Shown one piece after another: positions 45,735-57,389 of a DNA stretch of 64,000 nucleotides. The notes under the pieces are model-generated. The model was not told where the DNA came from, made no database searches, and saw only the letters and a list, made by a program, of their open reading frames with translations. The stretch comes from Hanleya hanleyi (Eukaryota > Mollusca > Polyplacophora > Lepidopleurida > Hanleyidae). Every line of letters starts with the position of its first letter. The first letter of the stretch is position 1. Where the stretch lies: contig JAVTVY010020308.1 in assembly GCA_036873755.1 (NCBI GenBank), positions 1-64,000 on the forward strand. The letters run 5' to 3'. The position numbers were made by a program, and so were the translations under genes.

Positions 45735-48230
45735 GGTCCATTTTGAGGGATCCACGGTCTCAAGTTGACCCAGGTACGTCCCTAGGGACACACGATTGGT
45801 GATGGTGAAGGGCTCGTTGTACACGTGGGTTTTGGCACTGGAACAGAAATACCGGAGTCAGTCCGTTCCCTTAGGTCATAGGATGTACCAAAAAGCGACA
45901 TTTACTTGAAAGCCTTAGTTTGGTCGTTAACGATGACTTCCACGTAGCTGCGTAATAGGGTGAGGTCGAGGAGTCGGAAATTGTAGATGTCTAGCAGTGG
46001 GTGACGAGGAATCGTAGGCCAGTGGCCTCGACGGTGGGTACACGTGGGCAGTCCATGGTCGTATTACCAGTGGCGTTAGTCTCCCTGGGCTCAACTTCAC
46101 TGACGTCGTTAGTCTCCCTGGTTTCAACTTCAGTGGGACCGACTTTCCTTGGTTCCTCTTCAGTAGGAAGTTGTCGCCCGTCTAAACTGACTGGGTATTT
46201 TGAAGAATAGACCACAATCGTTCAATTGATTTGTCGCTCCCTGTTGAAGTAGCCATTCGTGGCACCGTAAAGTATCCGTTTGATTAAATGACCGTGAGCA
46301 GATTTTACAAGTATACCGTACACCGTTGTGGATAGAAGATTCGTGGCGTAAATCTTCCGGACGACTAAATGTCGGCTGCGTATCAGGAATGATGAAAACT
46401 CCTCCATACCGTCACTTTTATAAATTCTCACTCCGGCAAAAACTCTCCTACGTTGTTCCCGCCACCAATCAGCGCCTCGCTGTCCTGTAGAGTCTATGCG
46501 CACTTGAGACATGTGTTCCCCTATAAACTAGTCCATGGGATGGGCATATGGACCTTGGATGTACATGTGAACCTTGGAGTGTATGTATACAGAAAAGACT
46601 AGGTGACTAGGTACAGGTATGTGCATAGGTAATGTATGTACGGCTATAAGTGAGTAAAGTTCGTACAACTTGGCATAGGTAAAGTATTGCAGCTAAATTT
46701 GAAAGTCGTCACCGGAAGTGACGTTATCGCACGCCTGTGCGCCCGCCTAACAGTGCCATCGAGACCTGGTACACCCTATAGCCTAGAAGCTATAGGGTCC
46801 AAGCGGCACCATCAGGTGTGCTCACAGGCGTGCGATTACGTCACTCGCGGTGATGACGTCAACTCCGTGATGACGTCACTTCCTTTGATACCCATAGCTT
46901 AATAGACATCACTCATACATAGCTGTACATACCTTATTCAAACATATCCGCAATACTTTACCTGTGCATAGTTGTACGAACATCAGTCACTTATAGCTGT
47001 ACATACAATACCTACACAATTACAAGCGTCTAGTCCGTCATTCATAATCCAGCCGTCGTCCATTAGAGAATATCCGCGTCCATAATCCAAAGATCTATTC
47101 CATTTCCATATAACAGTATTAGCACCAAATTCAAAAAGACAAAAGTATACTAAGCTGTACTACTACTCATGGCATGACAGATGACGTCACTTAGTCTCTT
47201 CTGGATACGCTTCAAGGTTCACATGTACGTCTATGGGTCATAGGCCCACCCCATGTGCTAGTGTATATGAGTACACATGTCTCAAGTGCGCACCCAAGCA
47301 TAGACTGTACAGGACAGAGATGCGCTGATTGGTGGAGTGGCGAACAACATAGGAGAGTTCCTGTGGGGTGGGAGTTTATAAAAGTGGTGGTGTATGAAAG
47401 TTTTCAACATTCCTGATACGCAGCCGACATGCTCCCTTGTACGATTTACTCGTCGGAAAGATTAACGACTTCACGAATCTTCCAATGGCTCGCGGTATGC
47501 TTGTAAAATCTGCTCACGGTCATTTGATCACGAAAGGATACCTTATGGCGCCACGAATAGTTACTCCTCCAGGGAGCGACATAACAATGTAACGTTTGTG
47601 ACAAATTCTTCAAACCACCCAGTCAGTTAAGACAGCACCAACGATTGCTTCATGGCCCGTCATCACGCCATGGGCGACAACTTCCCACTGAAGAGGCGCC
47701 CAGGGAGGCCAGTCCCACTGAAATCGAGCCCAGGGCGAATAATGCCACTGGTGATGCGACCATGGACAGCCCTACCCACAATCGAGGCTCGAGGGCCTGG
47801 ATGTCCAGTCGGACTCCGACGATACGCTTCTTAGTAACACGCCTGAGGGCCTTGGGAGTCTCGTGCACTTTGTGAATCCCATAAATGTTCCCAGCGATCT
47901 CTTGCTGACACGCACCCAGTAAGTGACATCTACCGGCGCCACTGGTCCACGATTCGACAACGTTTTCACCGCTGCTAGACATCTACAATTTCCGACTAGT
48001 TGACCTCACTCTTCTACGCAGCTAGGTGAAAGCCATCGCCAACGTTCAAACTACGGCCTTCAGATGAAATCTCGCCTTTTGGGTACATCTTATGCCATAA
48101 TTTTAAGGACGAACGGTATTTTCATTCCAGTACCAACAAGCCCTTCACCGTCACCAATCGTGCGTTCACGGAGACGACTCCGGAGCAACTGGATACCCTG
48201 GGTCCCTTGGAATGGTTGAAGGGGTCATAT
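45735..48230. mobile_element. 2.5-kb foldback (palindromic) element
   Basis: The arms mirror about 46785. The central stem ACCCTATAGC/GCTATAGGGT (46773-46782/46789-46798) has a 6-base loop. Farther out, agtgacgttatcgcacgcct pairs with 46823-46845, gctataagtgag with ~46990, and the coding-like stretch 46222-46512 with ~47290-47580. The outermost ttggtgatggtgaagggctc (45806) pairs with ~48135-48155. The right arm holds a ~150-bp insertion (about 47016-47170) shared with 29624-29757. The arms are ~80-90% alike by eye. Confidence 0.85.
46222..46512 (-). CDS. Unrecognised 96-codon ORF in the left arm of the foldback
   Basis: Basic protein beginning MSQVRIDSTGQRGADWWREQ, with RRRVFAGVRIY and KSAHGHLIKRILYGATNGYF. 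The mirrored right arm encodes a decayed version on the + strand (from about 47280: RR.ESS.., FIKVVV., KSAHGHLI.KGYLMA) with stops, so coding runs outward in both arms. Farther out, both arms give a proline/basic or acidic frame (PTEEEPRKVGPTEVETRE). It may be a remnant of an element-encoded protein. No function can be assigned. Confidence 0.35.
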   Translation of the reverse strand: MSQVRIDSTGQRGADWWREQRRRVFAGVRIYKSDGMEEFSSFLIRSRHLVVRKIYATNLLSTTVYGILVKSAHGHLIKRILYGATNGYFNRERQIN

Positions 48231-49237
48231 TTATTCAAAAATTTATGCTAAAATTTATACGAAAAAGGCAAAAAACAGACGGAAGTCCAATTTCAGACGT
48301 CAGTCGACGCTGTTTTACGTGAGTTTTGGGTGGAAGAGTTAACTTTATAATTTGTCTGTACGAAACACATCTTATTATGCAGAATGAAACAAAATTAATA
48401 TTCGGCTTTACCAGCCTAAGGGAGTTTTCGTATGTTAACGAAACTACTTCTTTGGAGAATGTTTAATATTTCTGGGCATTACAGGTTAGTTTTCTTGGTA
48501 TTCTTGCATTTACCAGGTTTACCCATGTTGAGGCGTTTACTCTATCAGACGTCCTCGATGCTCATCCATTAACATCAGATGAGTTGTTGCTTTGAGCTGA
48601 TCTGTCATCACAGCTCCCGAGCTAGCGTATCTAATTCCGCTGAAGCCGGTGCTAGGGGCCGTGTGGATACTTCGTAGTCTCCACATCAACACCTGCAATA
48701 AAAGCGCGGCCGAGATACTAAGGCTACGCCCGAGAATCCACCGTATTCTCGGGTCTGAATGTGAGGTGCCGAGGGAGCCTTTCCTGTATAGTCATATGGT
48801 TGCTCTTTAGTTGCCAGACGTCGCCAATTTTCCCACCTTTTGCATATCGCTCCAATTTATTATTCTTCATGTTAGTTCCCAGTATTCTGATTGGTTAGGC
48901 CGAAGTGGTTAATATGCACGATTCTCCGTTGTTATTGTGGTGAGTTCGATAATTTTATACAATATCATCCTCTCATTCCGGAATTCACCGACCGCCGTAA
49001 ACCGTTACCGTGACGATCCGAAGGTTGCCGAATGATCCGGAAATTCGTACATTATCACCCCAGCGAAAGTGTGTCAACATTTGCAGACAATACGCTTGTC
49101 ATGTAAAAACGACTTATTTTGAAGTTTGCGAAGAAACCATTAAGAGGGTCATAATTTTTTTCTGAGGGCAATAATCCACTATATCACCCTAGACCAAGGG
49201 AACTATGTCTATAATAGCACACTGATTCTGTTTACAG
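48231..49237. other. End of intron 1; dispersed fragments only
   Basis: 48628-48664 shares tctaattccgct...gctaggggccgt with 29369-29402. 48709-48760 holds a small inverted pair (gagaatccaccgtattctcg). No exon recognised before 49238. Confidence 0.4.
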
Positions 49238-49495
49238 GTATACCGTTCACCGACGAGGAGTCGATGTTACGGTATTATACACAACCGAGGAATACATCAG
49301 GCGATGTTCTGGCAGCGTTCGTCTTTGAGGGAAATTTCACCTCGAACGGTGGAGCAGTTCCTAAACAGATGACATTGAAGATACGACCATCGTCGGGAAA
49401 GCACGCTTACGAAAGCTGGGAGACGGGATCCCTCTATGAGTTTTACTTCACTACTCGACCCAGATCGGCTCATGACCAATATGGAGGTCCTCCAT
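49238..49495 (+). CDS. ABC transporter subfamily A, coding exon 2
   Basis: The acceptor is tctgtttacag|gtata and the donor is ctccat|GTAAGT. Entering in phase 1 it completes a Gly codon and reads IPFTDEESMLRYY, DVLAAFVFEGNF, MTLKIRP, then YEFYFTTRPR and QYGGPP (residues 118-203 with the split codons). The pattern 'D.e.m...VLAA.VFe..F...P......R' followed by a GGPP turn is the conserved extracellular-loop segment of ABCA proteins before the second membrane span. NTS and NFT are potential N-glycosylation sites. It leaves one base in phase 1, matching exon 3. Intron 1 is 8552 bp. Confidence 0.88.
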
Positions 49496-49504
49496 GTAAG
49501 TGTT

Positions 49505-52327
49505 TATACGCCCGCCCAAAAGGCGGACGTATCATGTGATGGCGTTCATGCCCGGTCTATATCGGGACCCGAGTGGCCTAATGCGCTTCGCTGGTGACCG
49601 CTAGCCTCACACCACTGAACCGGCACGTGTTCGAGCCCAGCTGGTTCATGTGTGAAAGTTACTTGCAGACGGGTGGTGGTTCTTTTCGGGTACTCCGGCT
49701 TCCTCCACCAACCAAACTGACTGTCACCATATGTGTGAAACAACCTTGAGTATGACATTAAGCCAAATCCCCCCGGTCTGTATCTGTGACAGTTTTCTAT
49801 CAAGACTTCCATTTTTTTGTGAGTGAATACAAACGATATGTCGCGTAGCGAAACGGAGGTCAAAGGTCACTGGCCGAAAATGAGAAATTTATTGAACCTT
49901 TCGGGTCCGGTCTATATCTTTGACAGTCTTGTATCCATAGTTGCAATTTGTTTATCCTTCGCTGGACTCCTGTCCATAGAATTGCTGTGTGTGTGAGTGT
50001 GGGTGTGTGCATCACGTTTTCCCGTTAACACGACAACTTGAAAATTATTGATTCAGTTTACTCCAAATTTTAACTGAATGTATAACTGAGGAATAGCTTT
50101 CTTGCTTTTGATGTTAAGGTCACTAGGTCCAAGTTCAAGGTCACTTGGGCTAGAAAACCTGCAAAAAAGTAGGGAAATCCCTAGTTTATGAGTTGGTACC
50201 AAATATTGGGTACATAATGTCGATTGGGCAAAGAGGAAAGCTATTTATGTTCAGGTCAAACGATCAAAGGTCAAGTTCACTGAAGCCAGAGAACCTGTAA
50301 AAATGGAAAATCTCCTGTTTTATGTCCAGAATTGGTTCAAAACTTTATGCCTACCTTGCATATGGGCAGGGAATAACCCTACGTACTTTGAAGTAAAAAG
50401 TTCAAAGATGTGGACTATGATCAAATTCCAAGTATACCTAGAAACTCATTGCAAGTAGCCGTAATTGATTTTTATTGATTATTACATTTCGACCAAATTT
50501 GGCAAAAGAGTTATTGTCATTTGTATCGTCTGTCTGTCCATTCGTCTGTCCATATTTGATATGGACAAACTGTCCTTTGAAGGACCCAGCTAGGCTCTCC
50601 AAATTCATACAGTAATTGCACTTGGTGATGGGTCAGAAGCCTATGGAAAATGACCGAGCTTGACTTATTTAAAAAGTCAAATTCTAATGTTTGCAATATT
50701 TTTTTAATAATTATAGTGAGGGTATCCAAATTCATATTGTACATGTGACTGATGATCAACTTGTAGCCTACCCATGTTGACTGACCTTGACCTACTTTAC
50801 AAGGTCATGCGCTGTTTATTATGATATATATTGAAGAAATATAGCCAGGCTTTCTAAACTAATTACATGTATGCATTTGGAGATGATTAAATTATAAGTA
50901 CTAGTATTTATTTGGTCTCATCTGACTTGGAGGAAAATCTGGCGAGCGCTATGTGAGCTCACGGCTCCTGTTGTGGTTGGATATTTTTGGTGAGTTTTTT
51001 TCGTCTCCCTAGTAGGAGACGATGTGTCGCATACCAAATGTAGGCCGAGGCCAGAGGTCAAAGGTCATTGTGGCCCAAAAGTCAGGAAATTGTTGAAAAT
51101 TGCTGAATTCAGCAAGGGGAAAAGAAGGGGTCAAGTGCTAGTATTAGGAAAATCTGACGAGGGCTATGTGAGCTCACGGCTCTTGTTGTGGTTGGATACA
51201 GTAGGTGGAGACAGATGTGTCGCGTACTAATTTGAGGTCGAGGTCAGAGGTCAAAGGTCACTGTGGCCTAAAAATCAGGAAATCGTTGACCATTGACAGT
51301 TTTCCATCTACAGTTTTAATTTTTGGTGAGTGCATACCCTAGTGGGAGGCGATGAATGAAATCAGCAAGGGGAAAAGATGTGTCGCATACCAAACTTTAG
51401 GTCAAAGCCAAAGGTCACTTTGACCCCAAAATCGGGAAATCAATGAAAATAACTTTTTTGCATCAGTAGATACATTTGGGGGACACGATGTGTCAAGGTC
51501 ACATACCAAAATGTAGGTCAAGGTTAATGGTCGAGGTCCCTGTTACCCCAAAATCATGAAATTGTAAAAAAATCATGATTCTCTTTGTGTCCGTAGATTT
51601 ATTAAGGGAAGACCATGTGTCATGTACCAAAATTTAGGTCAAGGTCATATGTCAAGGTCACTGTGACCCCCAAATCAGGTAATCGTCGAAAGTCACATTT
51701 TTTATATTCCCATCAAAGACGAGGTTGTATAATGCGATGGGGAGATCTATCCGTCCATCCATTCATTAATATTTGTTGTCCGTGCGATATCTCCGGTTCC
51801 AAGGTATGGAATGGTACCAAACTTTGGGTATACAGTATTCGCGGGGCAAAGAGGAATCCTATTCATTTTGAGGTCAATAGTTCAAAGGTCAAGACCACAG
51901 TACCGCCAAAACTCAATCCAGCTCAACTGACTATATTGTTAGTTTGGACTATTCGGAGCTGTCTCCCCTAAATGTATATGACATTTGACCTGTGGAGTTG
52001 TCTCCCCTGTTTGATAGATACATGAAACAGCTACATTCAGTGAAACTGTTGTGAAATATACCATGCATTTACTAATTTAACTGAGAGTGGGGTCATTTAT
52101 GAACTTTATTTATGTTTATTAACTCAAGAAGAAAGGTTTACTTCATCAGTTTTTTTCGGATTTTTCTTCCTGATGTCATAAGTGTTACATTCTCGTAAGC
52201 ACAAAATGTTAGACCTTTCTCTGGATTGCTAGCTACCAATTGGAACCAAGGGCATTAAACAACCTTGACATTTGGACCTGTATAATTCCAGATGTACGGG
52301 CGTATTGAAGCCCCTTGGGCTCTTGTT
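49505..52327 (+). mobile_element. AGGTCA-rich dispersed element, copy 1
   Basis: Begins tatacgcccgcccaaaaggc ggacgtat and ends gatgtacgggcg...gaagccccttgggctcttgt, a layout shared with 54799-56949. The interior is a ~100-bp tandem module: gatgtgtcgcataccaaa..., aggtcaaggtcagaggtcaa, aggtcactgtgaccccaaaa, tcaggaaat. It lies 9 bp inside intron 2 and is interrupted by a SINE and by unrelated sequence near 50500-50900. Non-coding. Confidence 0.85.
49564..49771 (+). mobile_element. tRNA-derived SINE with 13-bp target duplication
   Basis: The head has an A-box-like gagtggcctaatgcg and a B-box gttcgagccc ~45 bp later (RNA polymerase III promoter). The body follows with gggtggtggttcttttcggg and caaccttgagtatgacatta. 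CCCGGTCTATATC (49551-49563) and CCCGGTCTGTATC (49772-49784) flank it, in the interior of the AGGTCA element. A minus-strand relative is at 60385-60601. Confidence 0.85.
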
Positions 52328-53898
52328 AGATATCAGTGCGAATTCCGTTTTCTCTATTGTCCGAAACTGGTTAGGGGCCGGTCAGGATCAACTAGGTTGG
52401 GCAGGGTGAAGTGATGGTGGGGTTGGGTTGATTGAGGGAGGGGTGCCCCCCCCCCCCCTTGCAAAATAATATCTTGAAATCTCCTCCCTCCACCAGCCCA
52501 TGTGACATCTCATGCGACTGACTTCTAGCCAACGTTACATTTTTGTCTGGTTCACGAAAGGGGGCTGACGAAGATTTCTGATTGGGTACGCTGATAATGT
52601 GATTCCGTTACTATCTTCAGTTATCATTCGCAGATTCGTATACAATGAAAGTGAGTGGACTGCGATCTGCTCTGAGCGTTTGTCAAGGTTTCGCCTTTGG
52701 CCCAAAAAGAAACCTTGACGTTGTGGAGATGTCAACACTTGGCCTGTGAGTTTTGGGATACATGGGGGCCATACAGGGTCCAGAAGTGTGTTTGGTGTCG
52801 TACTGAAGCTTCGGTTAGGTAGTGGCAGACAGGACTGTGGCGTTGAACAGTGAAGTCATTTTACGCATGCGTAGTTGGAGAGTAGTAGAGAAAGGGTACT
52901 TGAGGCTGAAGTTTTGGAGTATATTTCGTCCAAATGTGTCATGCCTGTTATCCTATTATATAAAGCGCTCGTTGTGTACAGTAATGCAACGACTGTGGCA
53001 TATATCTGTGGTACGCTCATTAGCAGTTGGAGAGTAGTGAGGTAGGGAAATATTCGGATGCGTACTTGACGAGTAGTAGACAAAGGCCATTTTTCGTGTC
53101 GGCTGTGTGGGTGGCAGGTCAGACACGGTGTCATCTGTGTGTCTGAACTTGTCGCGGTTGGGCTTTACCGAGAACATTTGGACCAATCTGAACTCCTGAG
53201 CTCACTTTCACTCTCTCTCGCTCCTTCTCTCTCGGGCGTTGTAGCGTCAAGATAGGGGTTGGTGGGCATTATTGTGTTACGTTCATAAAAGCAACCCTAT
53301 CTGAAAGACGTCCATTCAATGGTCAACCGTCAAGACGAATTGTCGTTGCCTTGATTTCAGACAAACGCTTCCCAAACACTACGATACCTAGACCTATAAT
53401 TTCTTGACCCAGGAGTCTTGTTCGGTGAAACGGCTATGCCTCTCACCCGTGCCGCTCTCGATAGAGCGTTTCACTTGCGTTTGCACATGCGCAGACCTCC
53501 CACCAGAGCCCCACCGCGATATGGAAAAGAGCACTAGTCAGATCCGACATTCAATATTCAGCCGTCGTCCATATTAGAATTTCTGCTTTAATAATCGAAA
53601 GTCCTATCTTGTATGGCAGCACCAATTCCAAAAGTGTCTGAAATACAAATAAAAAAAAATGTCCTAAAAGAACGAAGCTGTCAGCTGTTTTCAATGATGT
53701 CAGCATTACATGATACATAAAATACACATAAAATCGTAATCACTGATGAATGTCAAATCGTTTCCAGACTATCTATCTGAGGCAGGCTTTGATTGAACAC
53801 CATGAAGATGTAAAACACATGATATTCAATCGGCCCTTAGCCCCGGAATTAGACATAAATACGAAGCGTATCGCCAGGGGGGGAGGGGGGGGGGGGGC
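52328..53898. repeat. Intron 2 with decayed repeats; no gene
   Basis: Poly-C at 52448-52461. 52740-53120 is a decayed relative of the 42120-43330 array (gtagttggagagtagtagag twice). 53203-53235 is CT-rich. 53540-53640 is a decayed copy of 29624-29757. A G-run of about 20 bases ends at 53897. Confidence 0.55.
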
Positions 53899-54101
53899 GT
53901 TGCACGAACTGTGCGTAAGCCTAGGTCCGTGCGTAAGTCATACTTAGCGTGATCGTAGTTACGTCGACCCGTGTCACAAAGCGTCTAAAGTTACGCAAAG
54001 CTGTAAATTATTGCGTAACTTTACGTTTGCCAAGGAGTATGCTTAGCCTGAGCGTAACTTCGTTTGCATGTCACCAGGTCTGTAGTAGATTAATCTAATG
54101 A

Positions 54102-54735
54102 ACTAAAGTCTGTCCATTTTAATTAGTCGTCTACTTTGGAGCTTGCCAAAAATCAGTAGTTAACCCTGCAACAATTTTCTTTTTTGCAGCGTGTAGAACA
54201 AACTGAACTCTACAAAATGACTACCATTTCTCCGTGATATCGATAATATATCACGCTTGAAATAACTTTATCATTCACTCCATATAAAACTCCAGTACAG
54301 TTGTTTATGCACCGGGCCTCAATTACATAGGAAGACGTCATAATGTATTCATACTCATTGGCACAAAGGTCATTAATGCCGAATACAGTAATAACAGGCG
54401 GTCCGTGAGAGTGTCGCATATATTTCATGCCCAGTGAAATTGCCGAACGATAAACCGCACACACCTCCATGACCATACAAAGCATTGTTGACCTATGACG
54501 TCTCCCTATGTAATTGAGTCCCGGTACATGAAACAACTGTACTGGAGTTTTATATGGAGAGAATTAAAAAGTTATTTCAAACGCGATATATTATCGATAT
54601 CTCGGGGGAAATGGTAGTCATTTTGTAGAGATTTATTTGTTATACACGATGCAAAAAAGAAAATTTATGCAGAGTTAACTGCTGATTATTGACAAGCTCC
54701 AAAGTAGACGACTAATTAAAATAGACAGACTATAG
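54102..54735. mobile_element. 634-bp foldback, ~240-bp arms
   Basis: Arms 54102-54341 and 54495-54735 are inverted copies throughout (agtctgtccattttaattag, atggagttttatatggagtg-type and caattacatag.agacgtcat blocks) around a 153-bp loop. The 108-codon minus frame at 54210-54536 is a by-product. Confidence 0.88.
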
Positions 54736-54798
54736 TTGTAAAATTGCATGTATCTTATTAAATGTACGATACCTTTGTAGGCAGAAAAAGGTCGTTTT

Positions 54799-56949
54799 TA
54801 TACGCCCACCAAAAGGCGGACGTATTATGTGATGGCGGTTTCCGTCCGTGTGTCCGTCTGTCCGTCACTCGTGTCCGGTCTATATCTGGGACAGTTTCCT
54901 ATCTACAGTTCTAATTTGTGGTGAGTGGATACCCTATGGGGAGACGATGTGTCGCGTACCAAAATGAAGGTCAAGGTCAGAGGTCAAAGGTCACTGGCCT
55001 AAAAAACAGAAAATCACTGAAGTGTTCGTGTCCGGTCTATATCTGTGAACGTTTTCTATCCACAGTTGCAAATTTTTTGTGAGTGGATACGCTAGGTGGA
55101 GACGATGTGTCGCGTACCAAAATTGAGGTCGCGGTCAGAGGTCAAAGGTCACTGTTGCTTAACATCAGGAAATCATTGATCATTGACAGTTTTCTATCTA
55201 CAGTTTTAATTTTTGGTGAGTGGGTGCCCTAGGGGGGAACGATGTGTTACATACGAAATGTAGGTCGAGGTCAGAGGTCAAAGGTCAGTGTGACGAAAAA
55301 ATCAGGAAATCATGAAAAATTTCTAATTTTCTGTGAGTGAATTCAATAGGGGGAAATGAGGTGTCGCATAGCAAAATATAGGTCAAGGTCAAAGGTCACT
55401 GACCCAAAAATCAGGAAATTATTAAAAATAACATTTCTTTGTGTGAGTAGCTACATTAGGGGGACACAATGTGTCACATATCAAAATGTAGGTCAAAGTC
55501 AAAGGTCAAGGTCACTTTACCCCAAAATCATGAAATTGTTAAAAATCATGATTTTTTTAGTCCATTGAGAAATTACGGGTAGCCGTTTTGTCATGTACCA
55601 AAATTTAGATCCAGGTCAATAGTCAAGATCACTGTGACACCAGAATCAAGGTCAAAGGTCAGTGTGACCTAAAAATCAGGAAATCATTAAAAATTACTAA
55701 TATTTGGTGAGTGGATTCAATAGGGGGAAATGAAGTGTCGCATACCAAAAATTAGGTCAAGGTCAAAGGTCACTGTGACCCCAAAATCAGGAAATTATTA
55801 AAAAAAAAACTTCGTGTCCGTAGATCTATACATTAGTGGGACATGATGTGTCACATTCCAAAATGTAGGTCAAGGTCACTGTGACCCCAAAAGCGTGGAA
55901 TTGTTAAAAATCATGATTTTTTGTGTCCATTGAGAAATTACGGGGTTTGGGTCAAGGTCAATAGTCAAGGTTACTGTGACTCCAGAATCAAGAAATCTTC
56001 GAAAATTACGTAGATTCATTAGGGGGAAATGATGTGTCGTGTACCAAAATGTAGGTCAAGGTCGAATTTCAAGGTCACTGTGATCCCAAAATCATGAAAT
56101 TCATAAAAATGATGATCTTTTTGTGTCCACTGATGTGTCGTGTACCAAAATTTAGGTCGAGGTCAAAGGTCAAGGTCACTGTGACCCCAAATCAGGAAAT
56201 CATTAAGTCACATTTTCATATGCCGGTTACAGACGAGGTCATGTAATGCGATGTTGCATTCTGTCCATTCATCCATTTACATTTGATATCTCTAGTATCA
56301 AGGTATGGAATGGTATCAAATACCTTACTCGCATGGCGAAGAGGAGCCATACATCAACTTGTCAAAGGTCAAGGTCACAGTCCCCCAAAACTGAATCAAG
56401 TTTAGCTGACTATATGTGTTAGGTTGGAATATTCAGAGTTCTCTCCCTTACATGTACATGTGGCATGTGTCCTGTGGAGTTGTCTCCCGGGTTTGAAACA
56501 GCCGCATTCAGTTAAACTGTTGTGAAATAGAAACCATACATTTACTAATTTATCGGGGAGAGGGGTCCTTTATGAACTTCATACCTGTTTATCAAATCAA
56601 GAACAAAGAACTTTCTTCTTCCTTCATGAAAAATTCTCTCGTCTGAAAGAAATCCATTGGCAGGAAAACTACTATTTTCTTGTGTTTGACTATTGTCGAT
56701 TTCAGTGTGGGATATGTGAACTCTCGTTACTTGCTCCAAGGTCAACTAGTTTTCAAGAGTTAAGCTCATTTTAATTTATCATTAAATTTTAGATGTGATC
56801 TATGTTACATTCTCAGAAGCACAAAATTGTAGACCGTTCTCTGAATTGCTAGTTACCAATTGGAATCAAGGCTATTAAACAACCTTTTAATTTGGACCAA
56901 TGTAATTCCAGATATACGGGCGTATATTGAAGCCCCTTGGGCTCTTGTT
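54799..56949 (+). mobile_element. AGGTCA-rich dispersed element, copy 2
   Basis: Begins tatacgcccaccaaaaggcg gacgtattatgtgatggcgg with GTCCGTCTGTCC, then at least ten modules with aggtcaaaggtcactgtgac. Ends atatacgggcgtatattgaa gccccttgggctcttgtt. TATACGCCC and GGGCGTATA form a short inverted end. No coding frame. Confidence 0.87.
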
Positions 56950-56954
56950 TCCTT

Positions 56955-57003
56955 TTAAATGTTGAAAACGACGTTAAATCCTACTCACTCACTCACTCAC
57001 TTG
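56955..57003 (+). repeat. SINE-type 3' tail, GACGTTAAAT + (ACTC)n
   Basis: aaaacgacgttaaatcctac followed by actcactcactcactcact. The same gacgttaaa tail type is seen at ~59832 with (CAAC)n and a related (ACTC)n at 43172. The body of the SINE is missing. Confidence 0.6.
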
Positions 57004-57389
57004 TTTCCTTTTTCTCTCCCTAGCATACGATCGCTCGAAGACCGTGTGCAGCATTTCGCACCTTCTTTCACAAAAGAGCGGACACATGCATTACGATCCC
57101 TAGCCTCAAACGCAGATTGCTCTGACGTGTAATTATCGAGGTAAAATATTTGCAAAATCCATTAGCGGCTATGACTATAGCACATTGGTCAAAACCTCGT
57201 ATCCAACAATAATTAAGCACAATTCTAAGTGATTATTTGTTGCAGAGGCGAAAATCTGGAACCTACTCATTGCGTAAATTGGGATGTAATTACGTCTGCC
57301 TTGCGTCAGGTTCGTGAAACGAGCGTAGAGCCGGGCTTAGTGTGAGCGCAACGCAGGTATCGTAACTTCGTAAGCAAGTTTCGTGCAAG

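Larger units (their letters stand above)
53899..57389. mobile_element. 3.5-kb inverted-end element containing nested insertions
   Basis: The ends GTTGCACGAACTGTGCGTAA and (inverted) CTTGCACGAAACTTGCTTAC are similar and both lead into GCGTAACT-type motifs, including a perfect 12-bp stem AAAGTTACGCAA/TTGCGTAACTTT (53987-53998/54011-54022). The inner part is occupied by a foldback, the second AGGTCA element and a SINE tail. No transposase. Confidence 0.5.

Noticed and set aside
54210..54536. 108-codon minus-strand frame
   Set aside because: It lies within a foldback arm and loop and shows no protein features.
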